A DNA stretch of 64,000 bases from Ianthella basta (GCA_964019415.1 OZ025874.1:3974696-4038695), one strand, 5' to 3'; positions 48,641-62,284 are shown, counted from the stretch's first letter. Notes: generated by a model not told the origin, from the sequence alone. Translations and numbers: made by a program.

Positions 48641-49640
48641 CTACCCTGCATCGGCATGTCCACGCCAGCACATTGACGATAGCTTTTCTGGGGCCAACAC
48701 GTTGGCAACAGCTGTGTGGGTTCCAGTAGTTGTCAATGGCCTATTTGACATCGTGTGCATGTGAAAACGTCAGTGCATCACACATGTACAGATTGACAAT
48801 GACTGGAGTATTCAAACATCATATGACCATAATATAGTGCAGGTCAAGGAAAGGAGAAAACAGTAAGACTGTAAAATTTAATGTTGCCATAAAATTTCAG
48901 GATGATGATACAACATTGTCAGTGTAGCTAATGTGTGCCATGGACATTGGCTTGTTGTCTTTAACTTTAAGATGCTGTAGTGCACCTACGCGACTGAGTG
49001 CAATATCCAGTTGGCCATGAGGAAACAGAGGTAATAAATACCAATGGTGTGTCTGGTCCTGGCTTTAGCTAGCTAGCTACATGATGAGCAAGCACGTAAA
49101 GTTGCTGAGGCTGGGCAAGAAAAACGCTAAGGAGCTAACCACAGGCAGTCTTGATCCTGCTGCAATTGGTGCTGACAGCTGTCTAGAGGATCTAAGGACA
49201 GGCTCATCCACTGTAGTCGCTCCTGGAGATCGCCCGTAGTGGCGGAGAGCGCAAAGTCATCAGGAAGCACGGGCGTTTCGCGGGATATGCTAGTGGGCAG
49301 CGCGGTCCCTGTCTCTTGGGCATGGTTGGCTTCGCCGGTTGCTGGCGTCCGTGCGCTGAGCTTCTCCTATAAAGACCATTTGCGTTCGGCTGCGCTGCCA
49401 CCTCGCGCTCCTTGGCAACCTTTGGCAGAGATGGCGTGGTTATCCAGAAAACATGGCTGCCGCAATGATATTTCCCCGATTCTCTCCGCAGAGGCATCAC
49501 GCGTGGCTGTTTTCGCGTCACGGCTGAATCGAATGGAGGTAGGCCGAAGTGCTGTATAAGAAAGATCGTGGTTTTCGCGTCGCAAAACGCTAATCGCTCC
49601 TAAGAATACGGAACACGGATACTCGGGCTTAGCTTCATTA
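48641..49640. other. CpG-rich segment, spacer C copy
   Basis: Counterpart of 37111-38100, with the 52-aa ORF at 49081-49239. A - strand ORF that is open in spacer B (37277-37089) has a TAG here, so that ORF is not conserved. Confidence 0.55.
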
Positions 49641-50809
49641 TCAGACAGCACGGTAGTGCTGTCTATGTAGGGATGGTGGTGGTTGTTTGTATGCTGTAAT
49701 ACAAACGAAAAGTCGCGGTACTCCTGAACAGAAGTAAGAGCCGGCGAAAGAAACCGTCTATGAAGAAGGGAGGCTGTACAGTATTCAGAGCTAACCTTAT
49801 TTCCAAGCGCAAGCGCGCTGTCGAGTAGAAATCGTCGTCGTCATTTTCCGTGTTTCGTCGTCTTCTTCTTTTTCTTCTTCTCCGTCAGCTGTAGCTCACG
49901 AACGACAAAGAGTAAGACAACAATTCATTCGCAGTTCTTCTCGCCCCCTACCTGGCTAGTGCCTTTTGTAGGTTAGGGAATGCTGCGACGTAGTATGGCA
50001 TGTGGCGATTCTCCGGACTAAGGCGCCCATAGTTACGGGTCTCCATTTTTCCATGACGTAATTGGCAACCGGTTGCAACCGGCCTGCATTCTTTGTTTCT
50101 TCGGCCGCCTAATCCTTTCAGTTGCGTTGCAATCATTAGTTCCACAACGCGGTAAAATGTTCCAGGGTGCATACTAGACATGCATCGACCGCCATTCGCC
50201 CGCGTATCATTTCGAAGGTTCTCCGCAGTCGTGCCATTAGGAAGCCATTTTCACTTGTTACGCGATTGCTTCCTGCCGCCATTTCCGCGTTCGTTTGGCG
50301 GTGCAGAGCTAGCTGTCACTTCCGGTTTCACTCCGCAAGCATCCTGCATTCAAGGATGTAGGTACAGTGCAGCTCTTTTGTATGCCGCCTGGGATGTGGG
50401 TAAATACGTAGTCAGAGTGGCAGCGAAATATGATTGAGATTGTGGGTGTTACTCCATGACCAAGCCAGTCTTCCCTATCACCACGATTTCCTGAAGCAAG
50501 TAATTTTTGGGGGGCTACAGCCCCCCCCCCCCCCCCCCCCCTGTTCTGTCGTCTTAGCCTTATCACAGCTAACTCTGCAACATGATAGCCTATCAAAACA
50601 GAAGTAATACATCTTGCACTCATGATCATCCACAACAGCTTACCCTAGGTTGCCCACCCAGCCACATCCCACAATGTGCTACACACCCTAGGCCTGCCAT
50701 GCATTCGGGACACATTGATTCCTTTGTTGCCACTGTTGTTTGGAAGCCTTTCAAGTAGACCAGCCGTTGCCCATCTGAAATTTGCATTCCATAAAAAGTC
50801 AATAAACAA
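49641..50809. other. Insertion specific to spacer C, left part
   Basis: Absent from spacer B, where CATTAT runs directly into ATATAGGATAG. It begins with a 22-base hairpin (AGACAGCAC GGTA GTGCTGTCT), is CpG-rich up to about 50340, then holds GGGGGG, CTACAG and a C21 run (50509-50541). Short ORFs on the - strand (50181-49948, 50635-50309) are not recognised. It may be promoter-like sequence carried by a transposon. Confidence 0.5.
50521..50541. repeat. C21 homopolymer
   Basis: Run of 21 C preceded by G6 and TACAG, so it can pair with the G run. A likely spot for sequencing error. Confidence 0.92.
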
Positions 50810-52027
50810 GGGTGTGTAAAAATGTTTCCTCCAAAAACAAGGGCAGATGTAGGGATAGTGCAGTGTGCTGCTGAAGGGCATGGCAAACCACCTGGCAGAA
50901 AAACCGTAGGAACAATGAGGAGGGCCGGTCCATGCAAAGAGGAGGGCCAGCCTGTCCATGCAAAACCCAGATCATTAACATTCGCTGACTTTGAATACAT
51001 TCAGTGCACCATCCCTACATCTGGCAACATTTTGCAGTGCTTGCGGTCTTGCTACCATCCTCTTTTTCTCCACCTGCATATTGTTATGCAATTATGAGTG
51101 TGCAATAACAAGCTAAAGGGCTACTACACACGACAAAAATTGTATGTCAATTCCAGCTATGCATCTCCCCATGTACACATCACCAAGCTGCATGCATACA
51201 CCTAAGCATGTACATGAATAAAGCAATGATGAGAAAAGGTTGTACAGCTATATAGCAATTGCAGAATCTGGTACACAGTGACACATACACATGTACAAGT
51301 GTGTATACTGTAAGACACTTGCTATCTGGATATATGTATTATGAAGGTTGAACTTTACAAACATTGGCAGTGAAGTGTACAATGTTTGTGCTGGCCTAGA
51401 GCTAAATAGTGTGGGCATAAAAGTGGGTGTGGTGGTTTGCAGACAGCGATGTATAGTGAACAGCTATGGTAAGCATTGACACTGCAGGTGATCTTAGTGG
51501 TTTGTTTGGGGTCTCATGGCAGAGCGAGATGGCTACATAAGAGATGAATTAATCCAAGGAATATGGAGCCTGCAACTGATACTTAATGGAAACACATAAA
51601 GAATTGGAAGAGAAGGAGGTCCTAGATTCTAGAGCACAGCAAAGTAGATTGAGTAGCAAGCAATTTGCAGGGACCACCTGGTGGAAAGAGAAAATAGTGC
51701 ACAGCAAAGCAGAGAGATGGGCAAATTGTAAGGCTGTACCTGTAGGCGTAAAGGGAAGCTGAACAGTCAGAATGGTTACACAGTAACTAGTAGGAGGTGC
51801 AGCAAAATGTTGCCAGATGTAGGGATGGTGCACTGAATGTATTCAAAGTCAGCGAATGTTAATGATCTGGGTTTTGCATGGACAGGCTGGCCCTCCTCTT
51901 TGCATGGACCGGCCCTCCTCCTTGTTCCTACGGTTTTTCTGTCAGGTGGTTTGCCATGTCTTTCAGCAACACACTGCACAATCCCTACATCTGCCCTTGT
52001 TTTTGGAGGAAACATTTTTACACACCC
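50810..52027. mobile_element. 1.2-kb element with inverted repeats of about 220 bp
   Basis: The left arm (50810 to about 51032) and right arm (about 51800-52027) are reverse complements with only about ten differences, both starting GGGTGTGTAAAAATG. The right end coincides with the end of the insertion relative to spacer B. Both arms contain the same ORF (MFPPKTRADVGIVQC..., + strand at 50822 and - strand at 52015); this follows from the arm identity. The centre (51050-51790) has no ORF of note. Fold-back type transposon, family unknown. Confidence 0.8.
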
Positions 52028-54348
52028 TATATAGGATAGTTATGCTTAATAATACTCTTGGCATTACCAGACTAGTGCTCTTTCTGGAAGACTTCATATT
52101 GAACAATTAAATTTTAATGCCACAGCATTGTCCATCTACGCCAATGCCCTTTTCCATGCCCAGACAGCTTCAACTTGCTGCACAACTTGATTGGCAACTT
52201 ACCTACAGTACATTTTATGTGAAACTTGCCAGTACGTTGCCCATATATTTCCAGTTTGACTTGCCTATTGCTGCCTGACATTGTCTCTTTCCCTTTCATG
52301 ATTAACCTCTTGCCTCTGTGTTTTCTTATGCACCCTCTTCACAAGTCTGTTGTAACAGTTGATCAATAACTCCTGGACCAGTATCTGTCTCTCTATGTGT
52401 TTGTTTGCCTCAATCCTGTCACTAGTTTCAGTGCTCTCCTTACATCTCATTTCTAACCCTGTCTAACTGATCACTCCTTTCACTCTCCTGAAGTTCTTCT
52501 TGCTAAAGCTTCCCATCTGTTGTAGTGTTGTCTCTGTAATTTGTATTTTGTATTGTGGGCGGCACCATACTGTAACATTGTACATTTTCAGTTACAGTCT
52601 AATGCTTCTTTTTGACTCTATCCTATCCAATGCATCTTTCTTCATTGCTCCAACTACCTCTGTCCTCCTGCTCCAATCCTTGCTCACTTTCCTTAACACA
52701 GCTTCCACTTACACTCAGTATTGTATATGGGTGCTGTAGTTTCTGCACTATTCTTCAATATCACATTTATCAATCATTTTACCAACCAGCATCTCGGTTG
52801 TCTTTCCCTTCTACATTTTCATGCCCACTGCCTTCTTTCACTCCTCCATGCTCAGTCCATATCTTCATTTCTATCCATTAGCATTGCCACATACATAACG
52901 ATGTTGTATGTTGAATGCCAAACATGACTTGAAACCATACTAAATAGATCCAAATGAAGATGAAAGTGTTGTTGTACAGAATGTTACAGGATGGAGATAG
53001 TACCCTTCCTGCATGCTACCATGGATGTCCATACATGGTAAGTAGCAGCTGGTTAATGAAGACATGAAAGGGCATGGGAATCAGTAAACCTCAACAGGAA
53101 GGGATGTCAAGGATGCAGGCTGGTCACACCAGATAACACACTCTCAATCTAGCAACAGGTTTTCCAGCAGCACATTCAATTTCATAACATAGTAAGTCTT
53201 TATGTAGTAATCTTAATGTTTACTATGATGTGTGTGCAGTATGTGGAATGAAGTTCCTTTCCATTGGTAACATTTGGACAATTGTACGACTCAAAGTGTC
53301 CAGTTATTTTGAATGGCTTGACTTGATTAGTACAGGGAGAGTCATTTATTGTGCACATACACCAACCACCACTATTGCCCTGTCTTGCTCCAGAGTTGGA
53401 AACTACCAAGGGGCCAAAACATACAAGAAACCTTCTGGAATATAATGTGAAGCTGTAAAATTTATTCAACTACTTTTGTCTGATAGTAAAAACTATATGC
53501 TACAAAAATGCTTTGAAAAGCCTTACAACACATGTTGTGCTAGCTATAGTTACTGCAGGGACTATTGGATGGCTTTGTGTACATGTGCATAATTTCTTGG
53601 CAACATGTGACACACATTTCATCTGTCACCTTTAGTGTATAGCTGTCCTATACCAAGCAGTCCTGGGGTGCTGCTCTTGAATCTTGGGACTAGCGGAGTT
53701 ACACTTGATAGAACAAGCCTCTCCCACATGCACCCCACTGTCTCACAGAACCCCTCACCGAACACCACCAGTAGCACAGCCAGATGATACAGCATGCACC
53801 AAGCAACCCAGATGTACGTATGCAGGATACCTAGGAAGTGCAACTCAATAATTGGCAATCATGCAGCTTGTAACATGGCTTGATTGTCAAAAGAAGTGTT
53901 GCAAACTACATGCCTAGACCTACTGTACTGTGCCATGAACTTGTAGGTGACAACATTAAAGTACTATGCTGTGGTTGTTAGCAGGGAATGAAGAATGATA
54001 TAGAAGACAGTAGAGAAGAAGAGTGACATTTACATTTGAAAGTGAACCAGTGACATCATTGCATTTTCTTCCTTAACTCCCTAGGCCTGTTCACACTGGA
54101 GTCTTTGAAGTGTGCCTATCATGACTTCCCTTGCTAGATCATGACATGTACTGTCAGCCCATGTAAATGGAATATTAGTGTATTAGCTACATTCGTACCC
54201 ATTTTATAGGGTCCATTGCATATGCAGGAGAGTATCAATTTTCTCTCATATAAATGGCTTTTGCAACACACTTAGTTTATTATTCCTTTACAACCTTCGA
54301 CCTTTAACCTTTAATCTTTGACTCTAACTCATTCCCTCTATTTGTGAT

Positions 54349-54576
54349 ATGGGTCACACCTATAGGGACGTGACCCACACCTTGATCATGTCTAAAGGGA
54401 CAGAGATCAAAGGAAACAACCCAAGCAATAGCCAAAGTAAAAATAGTCAGACCAAGATCAAGCCAAGATCTGCTGCACAGTGTATGCAGTGCGAGTTGAT
54501 GCTGCCAGTGTTTGCATGTGCTGCTGCACACCTGCCCCCCTCTGGCTACAGTATCCCAAGGCCAAGGAACTGGTAA
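54349..54576 (+). CDS. Conserved 75-aa ORF in spacer C, unknown
   Basis: Counterpart of the ORF at 40440-40667, with Lys for Arg (SQTKIKPRS) the only difference noticed. Same doubts about coding. Confidence 0.22.
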   Translation: MGHTYRDVTHTLIMSKGTEIKGNNPSNSQSKNSQTKIKPRSAAQCMQCELMLPVFACAAAHLPPSGYSIPRPRNW

Positions 54577-55383
54577 TTGTTTGTAATGACAGAGACCTTC
54601 ATGGTTGAAGCGTCATACTTCGTCATTCTATGTGTTAGCTCAAGAATCAATAATATCATATCTGCTCCGTTGCAATGAATCTCTACTTGATGTCTCCATT
54701 TAAGGGATTATAGTGAAAAGACATTTCTGCTTATCTCTAGTCTGCTTATCTTCGCCTTTGCTATCACAGATTGCATCAAATGAGTTGTTGTTCTGTTATC
54801 ATACCACTTCCTGTGTATTGTTACCCTGAACCATCCAAATTGAATCCGAGTGTTCCAATACCTTTCATCTTAACTTTTTTCTCCATCACACACACCAGAA
54901 GTTTTGATCAAATTGAAGTTGCTGTAACTGCTGTTGTAATCATGTTATCTACCACTTCCTTCCGTCTCTAGGTATGTGTGCTATCTCTGATACCACTGTA
55001 CTTTTCTACTGTGAAGTACATGTAATACATTGATTGCACTTCTTCCTTATGAGATAATTTGTTAACTGTGTTGCACCAGCTTTGATGTCATGACAATGAC
55101 ATTATTACCTGTGGTACAAATTTCATCATAAAGTGATGCATCATTCTCGAGCGAATAAGTACAGGGTCAAAAGATGGACAAAGTAAGACGTTTCAGCCAC
55201 ATAGGTCTTTATTAATTACAGACAGACAGCTTGAACCCTATATCTGCTCTGTAGCAATGAGCCTCTATGACATTGAATTTAGTCATAGCCTGTTCTTTTC
55301 ATAATCACAAGGTATTTCTTATTAATTGAGTTGGTCTGTGTACCATGGTGATATAAATATAGACAATGTTGTGAACTACACAT

Positions 55384-55610
55384 GGTATTTCCTGTTATAT
55401 TTATTCCACTGCACGTCTTCATGGTCAATGAAGCAACATGGCTTGACATTCTCAATAGGCTAGGCAATCTAACAGTCATCCCTATATCAAGGCAGCACAG
55501 ATTGTCCAAGAGAAGAGCTTTGAGTTTCACTGCATCTTTGTTGATATCTTCTGCCTTGTACGTAATACCTTCAGTGAGCTCTTCGAAATGCTGATCATGT
55601 GTTCTTGCAA
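55384..55610 (-). pseudogene. Relic of subtilase exon 1 (spacer C)
   Basis: Counterpart of 41571-41800, with a small insertion (TATATTTATTCC) and other indels that break the frame. Confidence 0.8.
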
Positions 55611-56465
55611 TTGGCTACTGAAAACTGTTGGATATATGGGATTTTGGAAGGCCTTGCCTTCTTATCTGCTTGTGTGTTTATCTTCCCCCATCCTGTATGT
55701 ATCATAGAGTGTCAAGTGTCTATGAATGTATTAGCACAGAGTGCATCGGCAGTGTTGTTGTCTTCTGTTCTTCATGCCTCTACCTGTATCCAACCTAAGT
55801 GGAATCCAAGTGTGTCTAATTCCATTTACTATCCTCACCTCACTTCCTTCCTGACAACACACACATCAGCAGCTTTTGTTCAATTAAGGTTGCATCTGCA
55901 GACGTAATCTTCTTTTGTCACCCGTTTCCTTCCCTCCCCCATTTACCTATCTGATGCTGCTGTAGTTTTCATGTGTGAAGTAATAAGTGATTGTGTTAAT
56001 TCTTTATAGGGTAATTAGTTAACGGTATTGTATCAGGTTTGAACTATTGTGTCAGGTCATGAACTATTGCAGCATTTGCTGTCCTGGCAACCCAGTTAAT
56101 TGAATGCTATTGACAGATTTTACCACATTTAGTTGTACAATTATGTATTCTTGATGTTTGACATTGCAGATATCCCATGTATGATTGTAGCTGATTAGCT
56201 GCTTTAAAGCACTTTCCTTACTCATGCTCTTTAGCTACACACACACACACCTTCCCTGACTGCTGGAAAGTGTAAATAGTCCCATCTATATACGTACTTC
56301 TAAGCTTTGCCTGTTAGTTCTTTGTGCAACGCCGTAGGTCTGATATATATCATGATCACATGGTGACATCAGGTCCTAGCGATGACATCATTCTGTGAAT
56401 TACTTGTAGCAGGTAATCACTTGAATAATGGGTTGATAATGTTGGTCAGTTGAAACTGAATTGTA

Positions 56466-56469
56466 CGTG

Positions 56470-56559
<90 letters not shown>
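56466..56559. repeat. (TG)n microsatellite 3' of subtilase D
   Basis: TG tract with CG interruptions at the same block junction as in copies A-C. Confidence 0.9.
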
Positions 56560-56561
<2 letters not shown>

Positions 56562-56828
56562 TGCGTGTTATATTCACTCAGTTCTGTGCTGACTGGTGAA
56601 GTGTGGCTATTTTGTTTAGTAATAATTATTATGTGTAACTTGTAATGTCTTTTAATTATATTTTCAATCTCTTGCAAGCAAATCAAACATAGTGTAGTAA
56701 TGAATGAAAGAAATCTGAAAAAGACTAAATTACTTCACACATTCTAAAATCTTAAACTTATAGAAATGACTAAAATGTAATCTATTTACAGCGTTAAAAA
56801 TTTGAAGTTATATGATTACATTCCTTGC

Positions 56829-59515
56829 TCAGCGCCAGTAAGCAGTGAGGTATCCAGGATCGGCATGCTTTTGGATGACAGGTGTCAAGGCAACCGCATG
56901 ATACTTGCTTTCCTGGAGGGCAGTGTTGGAATAGTAGAAGTTGTATCGGTCGAACACCAAGTCAATGCGAAACTGGTCATTTCCAAAGCGATCATTGCTG
57001 AATACAGCTGCATATCGTGCATCCCCATCGGGCAAGACCTCATAGCTGAGGTCAGTAACAAAGCTGTTCTGGTACAGTCTGCGATCATCAATCCTCTGTT
57101 GAAGATCACCAAGACTAAGTCCCCACTCAAAGGAAGTAGGGGTATCCTTCTGATAGATTGTGTAGATTCGAGAGCCAGAGTCCGCTTGGCTGAAACGGAT
57201 GCACACTGGATAGTACTTCTTTTCGTTCATCTCTTCCGCTTCTTTGAGCCACTCCTGAGAGGACTTGTCCAGAGATACAATCCGAACATCGCTGGCAGGC
57301 CCAAAAACAAGTGCCATGTTTACCTGTCCATTCTTGCTGTAAGCTGCCATTGCCTTCAACTGCAAGTAAGCTGGTTGATTTTGGATGTAGTAGTCAGCAT
57401 TTTGGATGCTCAAATCACTGTATACATAGTACTGAGCAGCCTCACTGGTTCCAACGAACTTGTACACTATGGTGAAGTACTGGTGTTCGCGGATGGTGTA
57501 AGCATTAATGTTCACTGGAGCATAGCCCGCTGCCTTCCATCCATCTACATTCTGAACAAAGTTAGTCCCCAGGACTGCTTCTACCGCTTGACTTCCTGTT
57601 TGTGGGAGGGGAGTGGTGGGGGGCAGGGTGGGAACTGTAGTAGCTGTGGTAGGTTGTGGTGTACTGGGGGTCTGAGGAGATTCAGTGGATGGAGTAGCTG
57701 TACTGGCGGATGTAGTTGGGGGCTGGGTGGTGGTTGGCGCTTCGGTACAGGAGACACAGGTTCCTACAAGAATGACAATATTAAGGTTACCCCAGATAAA
57801 CAGTGTATTATCTGTAGATGATACGTATACACTAATACCAGATAGATAGTGTATTATCTCTCATCATTCCTTTGGAATGTTAGTTACATGATAACAGCTC
57901 GTCTAACAAAGCAGACTGTTTAGAGATGTGCATACCGTATGTATTAGTGTGCTGTTGTATCGAAGATGCAGTATGCAGCCTAACCCAGTATCTGAGTGTC
58001 AGCCATGTCTCACGTACCTCCTTGGCCGGTGTAAACGAGTAGGTTGGGAGTCTCGCTTGCGGCAGAGGGTGAAAGAACACCGAAGTCCAGCACGCCGGAA
58101 GTGGCCCTTGCTCGCATTGTGTCTCTCACGCACCGAAGGTTGCAGTTTGGGTTCTCCTGAAGTATCAGAGCCGCTGCTCCAGCTGCAATGGGTGTTGCCA
58201 TGGAAGTGCCGCTCATGGACACCAGCCTATCGTCAGAGAGATGGTAAGCTGAACGTATCCACTGACCGGGAGCAAAGATATCCACGCACTTGCCATAGTT
58301 GGTACCAGGACTAGTTGAACTACTGGAAAACCAATAAAGTTGGTCTCCTCTTTCCTGGGTACCACCGACTGTGAGTGCATTTGATGAAGATGAAGGTGAG
58401 TAGTCGCAGGCATCCAGTCGGAAGTTCCCAGCAGCAACAACAGGAACAACTCCTGCTTCTGATGCAATTTTCAGTGCTTGTTCAACCCCGTCTGACTTTG
58501 GGCCAATGAGGGACATGGAGATGATGGTTGGACGTCCGCTGCTTATCCTCCTGTTTGTAACGTGATTAATTCCTGCAATAACTCCTGCGAATGATCCACC
58601 GTTTTGGCAGTTGAGCACCCGAATGCTGTAGATGTTGGCCTCATAGGCCACCCCAGTTATCTTTCCAGCTGCCAAGCCAGCACAGTGGGTTCCATGACCA
58701 TGGCAATCTTCACCTTTGCCATTGAAGTCGTCATACCCCCCAAATTGAGCCCTCCCTCCAAAGACCTGATGTGAGTATCTGATGCCCGAGTCAAGAACGT
58801 ATATGTCCACCCCTCTACCAGTGTATTTGGAGCTGAACCTGTTGTCCAAGGGCTGATGACGCTGATCAATTCTGTCCAAATGCCATCCTAGTTCAATGGG
58901 ATATGTAGTGACAGCACCTTGAATTTCGTAGTCTGGCTCTACAAATGACACTTCGTCAATTTCAAGAATCTGCAAGAGTGAATGTGAAATGATTAGGTGT
59001 TAAAATATTACACCTACACATTACACCTTTCCAGCATGCAGACTTTGTATTATTTCTATATGAATTACTTGTAAGTCTTATCTATTTTTACTATAAACTA
59101 GATATAGAATAGAGGAGTGTATTGCTATTACCATAAAGATGCTGTTGCTTAGATGCAGATGAAGTACCTACACATAGTGCCATACCTGCTTTAGAGCTGC
59201 TTCGTTTAGGTCCACTTCATATCCAATGCCAATGTTGGTGTGTGAGTGCACAACAGGAGATGTTTCTCCTGCGGCAATTTGAAATGAGTTGCTGTACAAT
59301 TCCAGGAATTCCACCAGTTTCCCTGAACTAACACCGCCTGCTTCTGTCTCAGTCTTCTCTTTCGTAATCACCAGGTATTTTCCCGTTTTATTCCACTGCA
59401 CTTCTTCATGGTCGATAGAGCGGCGTAGCTTGGCATGCTCAATAGGCAAACTAACGGTCAGCCCAATCAAAGCAGCACAGATTGTCCAAGAGAGGATCTT
59501 TGATTTCCACTGCAT
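56829..59515 (-). CDS. Secreted proteinase K-like subtilase with C-terminal repeat domain, copy D
   Basis: Exons: 59515-59186, 58969-58018, 57763-56829. The product is 738 aa. The MSTK start of B and C is ATA here, so the first ATG is the MQWKSK codon at 59515; the upstream GTG is not a credible start. The triad lies at Asp170, His202 and Ser366, with oxyanion Asn292. Differences from the other copies: HTNIGIG for HNHIGIG in the propeptide, Ile for Lys in the NRRISSGRP loop, and several linker changes (TESPQTP). Exon 3 is fully open. Flanked by spacers C and D. Confidence 0.93.
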
Positions 59516-59631
59516 CTTTGTCGATATCTTCTGTCTTGTACGTACTTTCACTGAATTTCTCTGAATTGTTGATCTTAGTTTCTTGCAATCGATTGCTGAA
59601 AGCTGTTGCTCTGACTGCTTCAGTGCTCCTT

Positions 59632-59639
59632 CTTATATA
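59632..59639 (-). promoter_or_regulatory. TATA box of subtilase D
   Basis: TATATAAG on the - strand, about 120 bp before the ATG; the best match to a TATA box among the four copies. Confidence 0.45.
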
Positions 59640-61449
59640 CTTGTCGGTTTGTTGCAGAATCATACGCTTTTACCATATTTGGCTATCAGATAACATCTGT
59701 GGATGCTGTCACAAAGTCTGTGAAGAAGTGTCTTAGGAATGTTAGAACCTTTTGCACCAGTGGTGGCTTCCTCAGATTGCGTTTCAGTAGGTTTTAGGTC
59801 ATGACTCCAATAAGCTGTAGGATTTCTTTACTACCATAGCTGTAAACACTTTCACTGGCTTGAAAGTGGTCATTTTGATGATTGGGTCTCTTGTGCCAAC
59901 TGATTGCTAATGTGGTGTAGCCCTTGGTATGCCACATACCTCTGTGTTGCTTGGTACATGGTACATAATCTAGCTGTGTTACTGGTGATGTTCAGTGTGG
60001 GGTTCTGTGAGGCAGTTGGGTGCATGTGAGCATGGCTTGTTCCACCATTTGTAGCGCCACTATTTAGTGTCAGGAGCAATACTCTGGTACTGCTTAGTAC
60101 AGGTTGCCAAGTGTCTATCATTTTGTACACTGAGGCTGATCTATGTCAGAGCGTATAAGCAAACAGTGCCAGCCCAAAGGAGGTGGCTCATTTAGCTGTG
60201 AGGTGTACAAGAAATCTATAAAACAGTATATGGGTGCTGTAGTTTCTGCACTATTCTCCAGTATCACTTTTATCAATCATTTTTCCAACCGGCATCTCGA
60301 TTGTCTTCCCATTCTACATTTTCATGCCCACTGCCTTCTTTCACTCCTCCATGCTCAGTCCATATCTTCATTTCTATCCATTAGCACTACCACATACATA
60401 ACAATGTTGTATGTTGAATGCCAAACATGACTTGAAACCATACTAACTAGATCCAAATGAAAATGAAAGTGTTGTTGTATTGAATCCTGTTACAGGATGG
60501 AGATAGTAGCCTTCCTGCATGCTACCATGGATGCCCATACATGGTAAATAGCATGTCCTTGATCTACAGTTACAGCTACAGTTACAGTTGATGAAGACAT
60601 GAAAGTGCATGGGAAACAGTAAATAAACCTTAACAGGAAGGGAAGTCAAGGATGCAGGCTGGTCACACCAGATGACTTGCTCTCAATCTAGCGACAAGTT
60701 TTCCACAGGACATTCAAGTTCATAACAGTATAGTATGGTTCTATGTAGTGATATTAATGTTTACTATAAAGTGTGTGCAGTATGTGGAATGAAGTTCCTT
60801 TCCATTGGTAACATTTAGACAATTGTACGACTCAAAGTGTCCAGTTATTTTGAATGGCTTGACTTGATTAGTACACACGCTGCCTGTAGCACAGCCAGAT
60901 GATACAGCATGCACCAAGCAACCCAGAGGTATGCAGGATACCTAGAAAGTGCAACTCAATAATTGGCAATCATGCAGCTTGTAACATGGCTTGATTGTCA
61001 AAAGAAAGTGTTGCAATCTACACGCATAGACCTACTGTTCTGTGCCATGAACATGTAGGTGACAGCATTAAAGTACTACGCTTCGGTTGCTAGCAGGGAA
61101 TGAAGATACAGAAGATAGGAGAGAAGAAGAGTGACATTTTCATTTGCATGTGACCCATGACATCATTGCATTTTCTTCCTTAACTTCCTGTTCAAACTGG
61201 AGCCTTTGAAATGTGCCTATCATGACTTCCCTTGCTAGATCATGACATGTACTGTCAGCCCATGTAAATGGAATATTAGTGTATTAGCTACATTCGTACC
61301 CATTTTATAGGGTCCATTGCATATGCAGGAGAGTATCAATTTTCTCTCGTAAATGGCTTTTTGCAACACACTTAGTTTATTATTCCTTTACAACCTTCGA
61401 CCTTTAACCTTCAATCTTTGACTCTAACTCATTCCCTTCTATTTGTGAT

Positions 61450-61677
61450 ATGGGTCGCACCTATAGGGACGTGACCCACACCTTAATCATGTCTAAAGGG
61501 ACAGAGATCAAAGGAAACAACCCAAGCAACAGCCAAAGTAAAAATAGTCAGACCAGGATCAAGCCAAGATCTGCTGCACAGTGTATGCAGTGCGAGTTGA
61601 TGCTGACAGTGTTTGCATGTGCTGCTGCGCACCTGCCCCCCTCCGGCTACAGTATCTCAAGGCCAAGGAACTGGTAA
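61450..61677 (+). CDS. Conserved 75-aa ORF in spacer D, unknown
   Basis: Counterpart of 40440-40667 with Arg for His at position 3, Thr for Pro in MLTVFACA and Ser for Pro near the end. Mostly replacement changes, which argues against strong protein constraint. Confidence 0.2.
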   Translation: MGRTYRDVTHTLIMSKGTEIKGNNPSNSQSKNSQTRIKPRSAAQCMQCELMLTVFACAAAHLPPSGYSISRPRNW

Positions 61678-62284
61678 TTGTTTGTAATGACAGAGACCTT
61701 CATGGTTGAAGCGTCATACTTCGTCATTCTATGTGTTAGCTCAAGAATCAATAATACCGTATCTGCTCCGTCGCAATGAATCTCTACTTGAACATTGATG
61801 TCTCCATATAAGGGATTATAGTGAAAAGACGTTTCTGCTTATCTCTAGTCTGCTTATCTTCTCCCTTGCTATCACAGATTGCATCAAATGAATTGTTGTT
61901 CTGTTATCACACCACTTCCTGTGTATTGTACCCTGAACCATCCAAAATAGAATCCGAGTGTTCCATTACTTTCCATTCCCATAATTCTTTACTGCCATCA
62001 CACACATCAGAAGATTTGATCACATTGAAGTTGCTGTAGCTGCCGTTGCAATCATGTTATCTACCACTTTCTTCCATCTCTAGGTATGTGTGCTATCTCT
62101 GATACCACTGTACTTTTCTACTGTGAAGTACATGTAATACATTGATTGCACTTCTTCCTTATGAGATAATATGTTAACTGTGCTGCACCAGCTTTGATGT
62201 CATGACAATGACATTATTACCAGTGGTAATGATTTGGCAAATTTCATCATAAAGTGATGCATCATTCTCGAGCGAATAAGTACA

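Larger units (their letters stand above)
46345..56465. other. Spacer C, no supported protein gene
   Basis: Largest spacer, between subtilase C and the TG tract of subtilase D. It has the same block order as spacer B. Extra parts are two more minisatellite units, the fold-back element 47413-48262, and a 2.4-kb insertion 49641-52027. The blocks 52028-53150, 53150-54300 and 54300-56465 follow spacer B closely. ORFs in it are short or antisense to each other. Confidence 0.7.
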
